Assembly: GCA_946902875.1 (NCBI GenBank)
Contig: OX336340.1
Span: forward strand, 1,905,501-1,969,500
Direction: 5' to 3'
Origin: Nematopogon swammerdamellus
Taxonomy: Eukaryota > Arthropoda > Insecta > Lepidoptera > Adelidae
DNA length: 64,000 nt
The notes below the pieces were generated by a model that saw only the letters and a program-made list of their open reading frames with translations, made no database searches and had not been told where the DNA came from. This document shows, in pieces, positions 30,610-41,789 of this stretch. Every line of letters begins with the position of its first letter. Positions within the stretch are counted from its first letter, which is position 1. A program made the position numbers and the translations under genes.

Positions 30610-30747
30610 ATGGCCGTGAGATTCGCGAGATTTTCGCCTGAAAATTACACAGAAGCTGTTGACCCGTTTGTTTATAGTGTGCCGCAGACGACTCGGGCTT
30701 TTATATTCTCAACGTTTATAGCTGCCACTTTTTTTATGATTCCGTAG
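30610..30747 (+). CDS. Possible 45-aa small protein, tail-anchor-like
   Basis: ATG at 30610 in a good insect context (CACAATGG) opens a 45-codon frame ending TAG at 30747. It begins MAVRFARFSPENYTEAVD and has a hydrophobic C-terminus (AFIFSTFIAATFFMIP) that could span a membrane. No homologue is recognised. It follows a CpG-containing leader and is not inside any repeat I can identify. A chance frame is quite possible. Confidence 0.18.
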   Translation: MAVRFARFSPENYTEAVDPFVYSVPQTTRAFIFSTFIAATFFMIP

Positions 30748-30760
30748 TAGTTGAAACCAA

Positions 30761-33335
30761 GCCGAAAGCTACGATTACCAAACAATATAATATTATGTTA
30801 CTATATTAAAACACTTTACGTTTACATTTACTTACTTAAAGGAGTCGGAGGACCGCTAAGTAAATGGGTGAATCAATTTTTCTTGTTTTTGTTATCTGTC
30901 TGAAAACAGGATATTATCTTGATAAATTCACCTTATTTTAATAGTTTCAGCAACTCTCAGATAAGTAATTGATTGATAAGAAAGAAGTTGCATAAAGAAT
31001 TTTGAGTAATTTAAAATATATATATTGGTTACCCTGGGGACAACCCCTTTTTTCCATACAAAACTGGGGACAAAATTGTCCCCTGAGTCACCCCTAAAAA
31101 TTTGGTTATTGTTTTATTTTAAATAGTTCTCTTCTTTTATTTCAATTGCCTATCAACGTAAGTATTTTATACTTATTCATTTTCAACTAAGTAATAAATT
31201 GTACTAGTAGAGCAGGCTCCAATGAGATGTTCGTTTGCAAAAATAGCGGACCGCGAAATGTTTTGTGATTCGTCATAAAAAACCATGTTGCCGCGCGCGC
31301 TCACGGTTCTTTGTCATTTGTCAATTACAGCTAGTGAAAATTCTATTCAAGCATGCCTCGACTTATACAAAAGTCAATGAAAAAAGCGATCTATATATAA
31401 GGTCTTTCTAAATTAGTTAATATTACGCCAAGGGGGGGTTCAGTATCATATAGGGAGTAAAACCTATATACATTTTTTGGACATTGGGATTTTTTTTTAT
31501 GTAAAATATTTTTTTATGTATTTAAATAAAAAAATAGGTGCTTGATTTTTATAGCCTAATCGATTCAGTTTCATAACAGTAACAAAAAAGCATTCATTAC
31601 CATTATGATGTATCTCGTGTAAGTTGGTAAAAAAAAATCAAATTCTTTCTATTCCATACTAATAAAACTAAAAGTGTGGTTTTTCACAATTTCTAAAAGA
31701 AAGAGATCTATGTGTTGGAAGACTTTTTTGTTAATGGCATGAAACTGAAACGATTAAGAAAAATTTTTTTTTTACATTTTACATTAAAAAAATTTTTTTT
31801 TGTAAAAAATCTCTGAAGCAATTTTTTCGTAAATTTCGTAATATTTCATCAAAAAAATAGTTTTCTATTGGTGTACTGGCTAGTATTTTAATTATGACAC
31901 ATATAAGCACCCATACGTACTAATTTTCTAATTAAATTCCAAAATTAAAACCAAAGCTCTTTGTAATTTACTAATAATATTTGTGAAGGAGGAGGGGGGG
32001 AGAGGGGACCTCAAAACTGGTTGGCAAAATCTGTTAATTGTATGTCTGGGATCTATACAATATATATCAGAAGTCAGAATGAGGTCCGCAATTTTTGCAA
32101 ACGGAACTTCACTGAGAGTCCGGTCTATAGGTATACTTTTTTTTTTTCATTTGACTTTGCAGCTGGTTTTTACGATACAATAAAAACGTTGATTCACCCA
32201 AATACCCGCGAATCTCTGAGTTTATAAATTTTATTTACTAAGCTTAGAGTCTAAGAGTCGGGGGTCCCCGACTCCTTTAAGTAAGTAAACGGAAATTATT
32301 TTTGAAGTTTTAAGGGTCGGGTTTGTTTTTTTTAATTTTTAATGTAACGTTTATTTCAAGCTTTTTTAATAAAACCGCATGCAAATCGATCCACTTTTTA
32401 AGATAATAATTTTTTCTAAAATCGTTCGTATTTTTACTTGTAAATAATAATGTGTTTACAAAATAAATTATAACTGGCCAGTGTCCCATACAAAAGAAAC
32501 TTTTTTTCGCAAAACTTTCTGAGTGCCTCGGTATGATTGATCACGGAACCCTCGCTGAGCCAGTAAAACTCGAGCTTGGCCAATATTTGTACTCTTTCGT
32601 CTTGCGTACTTACCTCGTATCGCGTGTTTTCTTTAACCTCTTTCTGGATTATAGGTTTTGGTCTATTTTGTGCTTTACTCCTCTTTTCGTATAGTTCCCC
32701 CCTGCGGTGTATGCGCTTCTTTATTTACGTTTGATGTAATTTTACTTTCGGAAGCTTTTGAAAATTTCGCTTTTTAGACGCACGCATGACCTAATTTTTT
32801 ATTATTCAAGATTATTTATACCGCGAGCCCGTTCAGCGAAGCTTGCTACTACTCTGAGTTTATCAATACATTTTCTATCAAACTAACAAATCTAGAATAG
32901 AATATAAATATATTATTGCACACCAATATCAAAAGTTTAATTACAAATTTAAAAAACCCCCGACCCTTAAAAAGTAAAAAATTATTTCCGTTTACTTACT
33001 TAAAAGAGTTGGGCGACCGCTAATATCTACCCTCGCAGCTCTGAGTTTTAGCGGTCCCCAGACTCCTTTAAGTAAACGGAAATTGTTTTTTATTTTTTAA
33101 TGGTCGAAGGTTTTTTAAATTTGTAATTTAACTTTTTTTTTAAAACGCATACAAGTCGGTTCACTTTTTAAGATTATAAATGTTTTGATTACTTAATTAC
33201 TTTTTTACTAATTATATACCTACGAGTATATTATATGTATTATGTTCGGGGCGTCTTGTTTACTTTATTTTATTCTTTTGTTTTAGTATTAAGTTTGTGT
33301 CATTCTTCTTCTCTGTTTGCTACCCTTATAAGTAT
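30761..33335. repeat. AT-rich region with inverted-repeat (A)GGAGTCGG families
   Basis: CTTACTTAAAGGAGTCGG at about 30832, CCGACTCCTTTAAGTAAGTA at 32267 and CCGTTTACTTACTTAAAAGA near 32989 form inverted and direct copies of one repeat end. 32255-32450 and 33060-33190 are direct repeats (AACGGAAATTRTTTTT, CACTTTTTAAGATWATAA). Poly-T tracts are frequent. A short GACAACCCC/GGGGACAA repeat lies at 31030-31090. No gene seen. Confidence 0.5.
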
Positions 33336-33440
33336 TCATAATTAAGTCAGGTTGACTTGCACAGATTGCCTTAGGTAATAAGTCCGCCTTTTGTACAATT
33401 TGGTATTCGAAAGCAATAAAGTATATTCTATTCTATCCTA
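33336..33440 (+). mobile_element. LINE 3' end
   Basis: GATTGCCTTAGGTAATAAGT, CCGCCTTTTGTACAATTTGG, AATAAAGTATATTCTATTCT. Same terminus type as 6652-7065. Confidence 0.6.
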
Positions 33441-33529
33441 TGCTCCATATCCTTACTGCAACAGAATCGAGCGACCTAAATCTCCTCAATGAAATCATCC
33501 ACTTTCCCTAATTCCCAGCTCCCGGGAAA

Positions 33530-33665
33530 TCGAGCGACGACGTGACTCGGTCGGCCGCTTTCCGCCTAATTTTCGTTTATTTGTTTTGTTGGAGTGTTGA
33601 GCTGAGCACCGCCGCCGCGCCCCGCGCCGCCGCCGCATGCCGCCCGCGCCAGTCAAGACGCGGGC
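33530..33665. other. CpG-rich block
   Basis: CGACGACGTGACTCGGTCGG and a run of CCGCCGC ending GCCCGCGCCAGTCAAG. Possible promoter or exon remnant. No supported frame. Confidence 0.4.
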
Positions 33666-33689
33666 TTATGGAATCGTACCTTAGACAAT

Positions 33690-34062
33690 TCAATTATACT
33701 ACATTGTAGTTTAATATACTAACATAATTATGTTGATACAAATTACGTATCAAAGTTTGACAAAGGCTCTTTACACCTGATTCTGATTCTTTACACCTGA
33801 TAAATCTTTGTAGTCAGAACTCTCAGCAAAAATTTTAATCTTGCTCTCAAGCTGTGTTTTAAATAGACTATGGGCGGTGTTATTATGTGGCTAGTCACTA
33901 AATACTTATAAAAATATGTTTAAAAAAATACCCTACGAAGTTTATTGTCCGTTCTTCTTCGTGGGTGTAATCGAACCGGATAGAACAAACTGTGACAAGT
34001 TCGAGCGCAGTCTAACTGCATATGAATGATCAAAAAACAATACAATACAATACAATTATATC
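33690..34062 (+). repeat. R33 retroposon with (CAATA)n tail
   Basis: Nearly identical to 60656-61018: TTATACTACATTGTAG, TGTGGCTAGTCACTAAAT, TTCTTCGTGGGTGTAATCG, GAATGATCA then AACAATACAATACAATACAA. The A-rich simple tail and shared left edge point to a retroposon. No TSD assigned. Confidence 0.75.
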
Positions 34063-34429
34063 TGTAATAACCGCAAGATAATAGGAGCGGGGAGTGCGAG
34101 GACGGGGCGGGAGGGAGCGAATGGGGTGCCTGGGATGCGACGTGAACCAATCGCATCTTTAGGAATCGGACTTCCGAGCTGACTTTACCTTGCAGTAAAG
34201 TTTTATGATTGATTACTTAATTTAATATCGACTGTACCATTAGTCCATCTGCACAGCCACCTATGTTGGTTTACATAAAACAAAGATGCAAAAGGTACAT
34301 ACAACTTTGAATTAAATAAAAAAATACATTAAAATAATACAATAAAATAAAATAAATACGATTATTATAATATTTTTCTTCGCCGATTATGTTATTTTGT
34401 TTTGTTTTTTTTTTTATGAATAGCGCGAC
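34063..34429. other. Unassigned sequence
   Basis: Short GC-rich patch (34085-34135) then AT-rich sequence with poly-A and poly-T. No gene. Confidence 0.4.
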
Positions 34430-34800
34430 ATATGGCATCGTTTCACCTACTAGTAGGTGTCTAACGATGCCCATGGACATTCTGTGATGCACGGGGATTG
34501 CGAATGCCATGCCGGGCTGACAGGTGCCTTTTCACGCCCCTTTTGAAAAACCCCAAGCTGTACTTGGGCGGAAATAGGTGGGCAGGGAGTGCGTTCCACA
34601 TTTTCCCGGTTCTGTGAATAAAACACCTACAAAAAACTGGTGGGTACGCAATTGTACATCCTTGGTAGGTCGATTGCATCCCCTGCCCAGTACGCGTAGT
34701 CCGGAGGTGGAATGGGGACGGCGGAATCGCGTTTAACAGCTTTGCTATTAATATGTAAACCCAAACCATAAAAATGGTATCTACATTTTATTAAAACCGA
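34430..34800 (-). pseudogene. Non-LTR retrotransposon C-terminal fragment
   Basis: Minus-strand reading gives TGKMWNALPAHLFPPKYSLG, FFKRGVKRHLSA and RHGIRNP, a (W)N.LP..VF....L..FK..V.RHL pattern typical of the end of LINE ORF2. The poly-A side is at the left (TTTTTTTTTATGAATAGCG). Relatives at 37886-38180 and 51095-51190. Confidence 0.65.
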
Positions 34801-36298
34801 GCACTTAATTGACTGCTTACTAAACCGGTAATTAATTACTAAAGTATACATTCGAATGCATCAAACCGACTCCGGCGCGGCGAACCGCGATTGACTAAAA
34901 TAAAACTTAAAGCCAGTGTTCTAAGTCATCCTCACCTCCCACTCTGCGGGTAATGAGTTCCCGTTACTAATATTTGTTGGTTTAGGATCGTAAATTATGG
35001 CCCGCATCCACTGATCAAAGCGCGGGCGGCCAGGCGCCCGCACTGAACGGCTGCTGAAAAATTGATAATCTGCGCTCTCCAACCCGATATGGTGTATGCG
35101 TACATAATTATCCATTGAAAAACATATTTAAATTTTCATTTCACATATACTGTTATATGGAGTTTGTAGTTTTAGGGTCGATTGCAACACCAGTAAGTAA
35201 GTAATCATTTAAGTCCACTTGTGCAAATTTTTTGAAGACACTTCGATAAAAGTCAGTTGCTCTCCGCCAAAGGTGAAATGCTGTCATTAGAATCCAAAGT
35301 TGACTTAAAGTTAAATCTGAGTGTTCGGCAATTCAACTTTACATCTGTCTCGCTCTGCGTGGCAGAAAGTCTGCCATGCAGAGCGAATGAATAGCGTCAG
35401 CTGTCTGTTAAACAGTTTTAGGGACTATTTTGGCGTTATTGTTGTATACAATGTAGTGCCATCTCTGTCTTCTTAACGTCGAAAGATAGAGAAGACACTT
35501 AGTTAAAGAACACTAATCGATTTACGGATTTAAGCAGTCGTTAGTTAGCGGGCCTTTAGAGATATTTAAGTCTGTGTTAGCGCAATCAGGTTTTCATAGT
35601 TAAGTTACTAAAGTCCGGTAATTTTTGCTTTATTGGAATGGCAGCTGACAAAGTTCCTTAAATAGTCATCACATTACCTTAATAGTGAAAAAATCTAGAT
35701 TATTGGTATACTTAAGTATTGACTAAGTGTTTTTTCACTACCTAGTAATGAATCTTAAACATAAAAATGAGAATGCGTTTAAATAGCACTTTTTGAGGAA
35801 TTTTGACAGCTGTCATTCAAATGAAGCTATATTTAAATTTACCGTATTTTGGATTCGTTTTCCGTTGGCTGCGTGGCTAATATAATATATATTGTTTAGT
35901 TTTTGCACGATTCTCTCATTAGCGGGAAGGCAAAGGTGTAAACCGTACACAGCCTCGCCTGATTTTTATATTTCTATGGACAGTTCGCTTCTTCGCGGTG
36001 CACTTCACTTCGCAATACTGTACTTTACTGATAGTTAATATGCCGAGTGGCATAACACACTTACAAGCGATAGATTGTTGAGCTCGTGGGAATATTTTTT
36101 GTAATCTCAAAACCTGCAGCAGCGGTAGCGATAAGTGGGTACAAGCTAATCGCGAAACAGGTGTGAACTTTCAAGCGAAACGGGCGTGTTGGCGCCACAA
36201 CTGTTGTACCTGCTCTGCTGCCCAGAATAGATAAAATTTGCGTTGTGATAGCATTTCAAGTGGTCTATAGATAGGTGTATACATGAAGTAAACACCGG
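34801..36298. other. Unassigned sequence with a strong hairpin
   Basis: No gene or long repeat. A 17-bp stem with 3-nt loop lies at 35350-35386. 35890-36160 has moderate CpG. Nothing else is supported. Confidence 0.4.
35350..35386. repeat. 17-bp hairpin, 3-nt loop
   Basis: TCGCTCTGCGTGGCAGA pairs with TCTGCCATGCAGAGCGA, with one G-T position, around AAG. DNA palindrome or RNA hairpin of unknown role. Confidence 0.8.
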
Positions 36299-36300
36299 TA

Positions 36301-36505
36301 CAGTTGCTTTCACGAGTCATGAGCACAGATGGACATTGCACGCCAGTGTGTAGTAGTCGAAAGAAGCGCGTGAGCCCAATAGGCGACAAGCGTCGGCTAA
36401 CGCTGACTGACGAACCAATCGCGCGAAGCGTCGGCGCCGTCGACGTCACATCCCTTCAAACGGACCAATGAAAAGTGTGCTCATGACTCGTGAAAGCAAT
36501 TACTG
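36301..36505. mobile_element. Tc1/mariner-type MITE, 205 bp
   Basis: Ends CAGTTGCTTTCACGAGTCAT and its complement (ATGACTCGTGAAAGCAATTACTG with two extra bases) form ~27-bp inverted repeats, flanked by TA at 36299-36300 and 36506-36507. The interior is GC-rich with GACGTC. No coding. Confidence 0.75.
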
Positions 36506-36589
36506 TATTAAGATGTAGTACGCGAATAATTATTAACTTTTCGACGATTTCACCACGTCCGGCTGCGGCCAGACGACCGCCGATCGCTG

Positions 36590-36695
36590 TTCTGTGGGCT
36601 GCTCGATAGTTTATCTTGTCTTACTACTTTACTAAACGTGGTAGTCGGTGTTGTGCTGTAATTTTCCTGAGCTCTTGCAGCGCAACACCGAGATG
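36590..36695 (+). mobile_element. SINE-E fragment
   Basis: GGGCTGCTCGATAGTTTATC and GTCGGTGTTGTGCTGTAATT match the middle of SINE-E. Head and tail missing. Confidence 0.6.
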
Positions 36696-37885
36696 TCACC
36701 AATGAATTAAAAATTAGAATGTCGTTGGATGTCACACGCAAGCGAATAAATGCGGCGGAGCAGGAATGGATCTGTCTAGGGTTACCATCATTCTGTTTGA
36801 AAAGTAATGACAAAACCCGGACATTGCAGTAACAGTCCGAACATTTTAGTCACAAAACGAAATAATATAAACCCCGCGAAGTTGATTACTTTAATTTGAG
36901 ATGAGACTAGTTAACTAGTTGAATTAGGTACTCGTACGTATGTATTTTATTTATTTATTTATTTATTTACTTTATTCGGGAAATAGTATAATAAAGATTG
37001 AAAAAGGATCTAATACCTATGTTTTATTTGTAATCTAAGCTAATGTGAAAATAAAACACTCACTCAAAATATTTTCATCTAAGTCAAAAATTCGGGCAAA
37101 GTCCGGACTTCCGGACGGACGGAAGGCCGAAAATCCGGACGCATGGTAATTCTAGCTCTGTCATACCAAATGTCAAACTGACAGCGTTTGGCGCGCTCTA
37201 GTACGCCACAGATTATAACAACTATTAGGTACGCACCCCACACACGATGGAATCAAATATGGTGCAGAACACCTGCTTACCCCAATTGTCAGGACACAGC
37301 GTGATGCTATGTATGTATTTATGTAGGTATATTCACTTTATTGCGTAACGTACAACCTAATACGTCTTAAAGCTTGCTTAGAACGGATTTCTTGATTCGC
37401 GGAGGAACAAATTTGTTCCTTCTATATTCAAATGGGATCCTTATCGGAATCCAACAGATTCTCATTACATCGTCTCTCGTTCTCATAAGGACCGACTTGT
37501 TTATTGAATTGTTTAATAATTTCGTTTAATAAATCAGCGCGGACTCGCGCAGTCGTTTCAAGAATGTATATCACTTCTTTTAAAGGAGTTGCTTGCCCAT
37601 AGATATCTGAATTGTTCTTAATAAATATGTAAGTGGATCGTTAGAGAAGTTGCACCTTTGGACAGGACTTATGGGCACAAATAGTGGTAGCTGACGGTAG
37701 CGTAGCTTGCATATATTTATGGTTATGGCATTGCCTATAAGCGCCTATTGTTTTTGTTGATTTTCGATTTCATGTATATTTACTGCATCACCGTTTGTAG
37801 AAATCTAATTAATAAATTGTTTCTATCTAATTAGGTACACGCATAGATATATGAACAAAAGGCTAGATATGGGGTCACGGGTGAT
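36696..37885. other. Unassigned sequence, SINE-E tail at 37230-37325
   Basis: 37230-37325 (CTGCTTACCCCAATTGTCAG, GTATGTATTTATG) is a SINE-E 3' end, plus strand. A TCCGGAC-rich patch lies at 37100-37140. The rest is AT-rich without a gene. Confidence 0.4.
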
Positions 37886-38180
37886 ACCTTTTTTTTTGGT
37901 AGACGCGACATATGGAGCCGACGCCCATGGCCATTTGTCGTATGCGGGGGTTGCGAATGCCATACCTGCCTGACAGGTGCCCATTCACGCCCCTCTTGAA
38001 GGACCCGAGACTGTACTTGGAGGAAAATATAGAGGCAGGGAGAGCGTTCCAGAGTTTACCAGTACTGTAGGTAGAGGAAAGATCTGCAGAACCGAATAAT
38101 GGCCATAATTGGCCATACTTAGAGGATCTCGATATTTGCCCGTGCTCTCGTTGGCTGTAGATGTCGACATGGCGATACGG
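37886..38180 (-). pseudogene. Non-LTR retrotransposon C-terminal fragment
   Basis: Minus-strand STGKLWNALPASIFSSKYSL and GSFKRGVNGHLSGRYGIRNP closely resemble 34430-34800. 5' truncated, with a T-run at the left (poly-A on minus). Confidence 0.65.
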
Positions 38181-39526
38181 AACCCTCGGTACGCGAGTTC
38201 GACTCGCACTTGGCCAGTTTTTATAGACGGCCGGCACTGGTGGCTGTGTCCAAAACTTCAATGGCAGATCAGACACTCGTCAACACAGCCAATTTTCCGC
38301 CAAAAGCCAAGTTTCCGACATAATTAAATTCCCTATTACATATACAAATCACGTGTTAATTACATTAGTTAGACAATGAGTCATGACCTTTTTAACTCCC
38401 GACGCAAAAAGAGGGTGTTATTATAAGTTTAACGTGCGTGTGTGTAAGGGTGTGTCTATCTATGGCATCGTAGCTCCCAAACTAATGGACCGATTTAAAT
38501 GCGTTTTTTTTATCAGAAAGCTGGTTTAATCGGGATGGTTCTTAGCTATGTTCGTAATCAAGTAATTAAGTAATCAAAAAAATTATTATCTTAAAAAGTG
38601 GACCGATTTACATGCGGTTTTTTTTTAAAAAGCTTGTCCACCATAGAGCACGCACCATTTCACTCTCCGAGCGCGGTTTGGCAAGGTGTTTTTGACTCTG
38701 TCGACTGCTAAAAATTCGAAACAAATTCGTTTCCACGCCAGATCCATCGCATCGCCCTACGATAAAAGTAGGCACCATACGGTAAGTAAAGACAAAACGA
38801 TACGACAGAGCACAAGCGACGACTTCCGTTCGTGTGATCCCTGCCACTCGTCGCGCGAGAAAAAACTGCACACTATAACACACAACACACAACAACACGC
38901 CACAGACAAATGAAGAGTGTTCATATGACACCGCTGCTGCGCCTACGCTAGACCTGTCACCGGAGAGAGATGGAGTGTGTATCGATAGTTTCATTTAAAT
39001 TTTTGAAAAATTAGGCCCATGCTGAATTCCAGACTGACTGCTGCTTCCCAACTGATTGATTGATGGCTGACCGCTTGACTGGGTGACTGAGCAAGTGACT
39101 CATTTAGTACCTGTGTCTGACCGTCTAATATTAGATAATAAAGTATTTATTATTTCGCCGTCATGTCTTTGGGCCAAATTTAGCTGCCAGTCAACTGTAT
39201 GAAAATTTTCACTTTAACTGACAGATAATTGTTAGACGAGACTTTATCGGAGGTGGTTAAATCTGCCAATAATGTTACTAATATCCTCATACATTTGCTA
39301 TGGCTGCATGGCTTGAATAAGAGATTGTCTTAGGCAATGAGTCCGCCTATTGCACTTGCAATATTTTTCTTTATTGGAGTTTAAAAACATAGCAATAAAA
39401 AATTAACTCATAAATAAACGACCGCGTGGGACTTAGTCCAAGTCAATAAATTAACGGTAGATACACTTAACTAAATCAGTATTGCCACAATTTATAGTGA
39501 TCAACATTACAACCTTTTGCCGTTGG
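38181..39526. other. Mixed repeat ends, no gene
   Basis: 38178-38220 is a G-type end (GGAACCCTCGGTACGCGAGT). 38398-38640 is a dispersed AACTCCCGACGCAAAAAGAG repeat with AAAAAGTGGACCGATTTACA. 39310-39375 is a LINE 3' end (AATGAGTCCGCCTATTGCAC). 38640-38980 is unassigned with moderate CpG. Confidence 0.45.
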
Positions 39527-39591
39527 AGCGGCCGATATCGGTCGCTTTATAGATTATACCTTTACGAATGGAGCGGCCGATATCGGCCGCT
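39527..39591. repeat. Duplicated 20-bp palindrome
   Basis: AGCGGCCGATATCGGTCGCT at 39527-39546 (one mismatch) and the perfect palindrome AGCGGCCGATATCGGCCGCT at 39572-39591, spaced 45 bp start to start. The GC-rich dyad in AT-rich DNA suggests a duplicated protein-binding site or hairpin. Function unknown. Confidence 0.8.
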
Positions 39592-40580
39592 TTCTTTTTT
39601 TTCCGTGTTTCGTTGGGAGGCCCCAACAAAATTATTTTATTCTTGTATCTCACTTAGCCGTGAGATACTGGCAGTAATTAATTCAAATAGTAGAATCCTT
39701 TAGCCTTTAGGCGACAAACATTCTCCCATAGAGAAATGTCAGATTTACCGCCCTGTCAGTGTCATCAAGACAGCGGTTATATTAGGAGGGCGTTGTACGT
39801 TGCTCTTCTGTTTTCGGGTTTGCTGAGTGTTTTTTTGTGCAGATGAACCCATAAGTGATGTTTTTTCTCTTTTTCATTATATTCCGGATGTATTGAGTGC
39901 ATTTGTTTGTGCTGAGTTGATCTGAATTTTTCGTAAAAATACTAAGAAAATGCCTCCTTTTCGGTACCAATTTCGGCTGTTTTTAGAGGCTTGTTTCTCG
40001 ATATAAATCTGTTTTCTGGATAAAGTGAGGTGATAGAAGTGTCATTTAGTTCCTGTAGTTGAAATAATATATGCCGTATAGTGTTTGTATGCAGTACATT
40101 TACGAGAAATAAGCAATTTTTGTGACCTAGTTTTCTCCATACAAATAATACAAACCATACAAATTTCCACATACAAATTTTATTGTGAACGACACGGGGG
40201 GCTGCTGATACACAAGAAAGGTATGATTAGGTCCGTTATTTATTAGTGTTTATAATAAAAATACTATATGACCGATTCGCGGTCTAATAAATTTAAAAAA
40301 AAAAAAACCTGAGAGAGGTCGCGATTTTCACATAGAACAACTTTACAAAATAATTTTGTCACCTAGAATACGTAATGTAAATAAAAAAATGCCATTTATA
40401 GCTAGAATATTTATCTGTAAATACAATCCATATGTTAGTTCATGAAGTTTTATGGAAAAATCTTCCAAAATGATTTTTTTTCGAGAGTAATGCGCCGGCG
40501 CCGATCGCGGCCGCCACCTGGTGTAGGCGAAGGAAGATTTATAAATAATGCTTCCAGAGCCAAAGGATTTATAATTAATG
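39592..40580. other. Unassigned sequence
   Basis: Includes a GAGGCCCCAACAAAAT and TGAGATACTGGCAG patch, several short minus-strand frames without domains, and AT-rich sequence. No gene supported. Confidence 0.4.
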
Positions 40581-40720
40581 CTTCCCTGAATCTATTTACA
40601 ATAGATTCAGGGAAGTCTCCGGTATGGCACCTAACTTCTCGGAGGTGATATTGGCTGGTAGGAACATGTGCTTTTAGCCCCTTCGACCCACCCACTCATA
40701 CCGGATCACATAAAAAAAAT
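40581..40720 (+). mobile_element. SINE-B 3' end with snapback hairpin
   Basis: CTTCCCTGAATCTATT (40581-40596) pairs perfectly with AATAGATTCAGGGAAG (40600-40615) over a 3-nt loop. The right arm continues into the SINE-B 3' body (GGTATGGCACCTAACTTC, ACTCATACCGGATCACATAA) and poly-A. The left arm is a reverse copy of the SINE edge. Confidence 0.7.
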
Positions 40721-41347
40721 CTTGTATAATATCGATATAATTTTCATCGATATGTCGACATCACTTCATGGCATTGCTGCACCTTGATGTATGAGGTATA
40801 GATTTGTTAGCTAAATATGGGCTAATTATTAATGGTGGCGTAAGTTTTTTGCTGTACCCTTAATTTTGGAAACGACACAGGATATTTTAGGAGTTTTTCA
40901 TGTTTGGTCTGCCTATTTACCCGACTATTGCATGTTGACGAACCTAAGTGTAACCTTGTTACCTATAGATAATAAATGGAATTGAATTGAATTGAATTGA
41001 ATTGACTACGGCGAAACCAAAAGGAGGGTTATGAATTATGATTTATGTACGTATGTACATATGTGTGGTAATGTGTTGACTCACATAGCCTGAACTGCAT
41101 AATAACCGATTTTAAATAGGATTAGTCTCGATAGTCAGTGTGTCGTAGACTGGATTAGTTTGTGAAAAATTTAAAAAGGCGCCCACTAGATGCCGTTACT
41201 AAACAATTTTTAAACACCATCGAGTTGGTTATCTTTCTCAAGAGCTTACAAAGACGACTAAAAAATATACCACTTTTGCTTACGCCTAAATGGTTTCGAT
41301 TTTCAAACGAAAAGAAATGACATTAAAATGAAATAAAAAATTTGTAA
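40721..41347. other. Unassigned, with (AATTG)n and a dispersed repeat
   Basis: (AATTG)5 at 40978-41005 closes a retroposon-like 3' end (GATAATAAATGG). GACTACGGCGAAACCAAAAG begins a dispersed repeat also near 27940. No gene. Confidence 0.4.
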
Positions 41348-41722
41348 AGCCCGACTACGGAAAACGAAGGAAATTTGATCGAAAATGCTGTAGTCAGGCG
41401 TGTAGAAAATTCTGTAGTCAGGCGTGTAGAAAATGCTGTAGTCAGGCGTGTAGAAAATGCTGTAGTCAGGCGTGTAGTAAATGCTGTAGTCAGGCGTGTA
41501 GAAAATGCTGTAGTCAGGCGTGTAGAAAATGCTGTAGTCAGGCGTGTAGAAAATGCTGTAGTCAGGCGTGTAGAAAATGCTGTAGTCAGGCGTGTAGAAA
41601 ATGCTGTAGTCAGGCGTGTAGAAAATGCTGTAGTCAGGCGTGTAGAAGGATTCGAATAGACATCGAATGTCCGACTACAGTATTTTCGATCAACTCACCT
41701 TGTCATTTCCGTCGTTTTCCTT
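41348..41722. mobile_element. H-family foldback element carrying a minisatellite
   Basis: Left end CCCGACTACGGAAAACGAAG...TGATCGAAAATGCTGTAGTC is complementary to the right side (GACTACAGTATTTTCGATCA...TTCCGTCGTTTTCCTTAGTC). The same left end occurs at 51049-51095. The 24-bp array lies just inside the left arm. Confidence 0.65.
41382..41645 (+). repeat. 24-bp minisatellite, 11 copies
   Basis: Unit GTAGTCAGGCGTGTAG plus AAAATGCT. The block GTAGTCAGG recurs exactly every 24 bp from 41390 to 41630. Units are identical apart from two single-base variants. Because 24 is a multiple of 3 the array is open in frame, which is not evidence of a gene. Confidence 0.95.
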
Positions 41723-41789
41723 AGTCAAGTTTTATAAAACCATATCTTCATTTTATTTTGAGAAGATACATAACGTTGCCATCACGCTA

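Noticed and set aside
41375..41659. 95-codon plus-strand frame with an 8-residue repeat
   Set aside because: By-product of the 24-bp minisatellite inside a foldback element.
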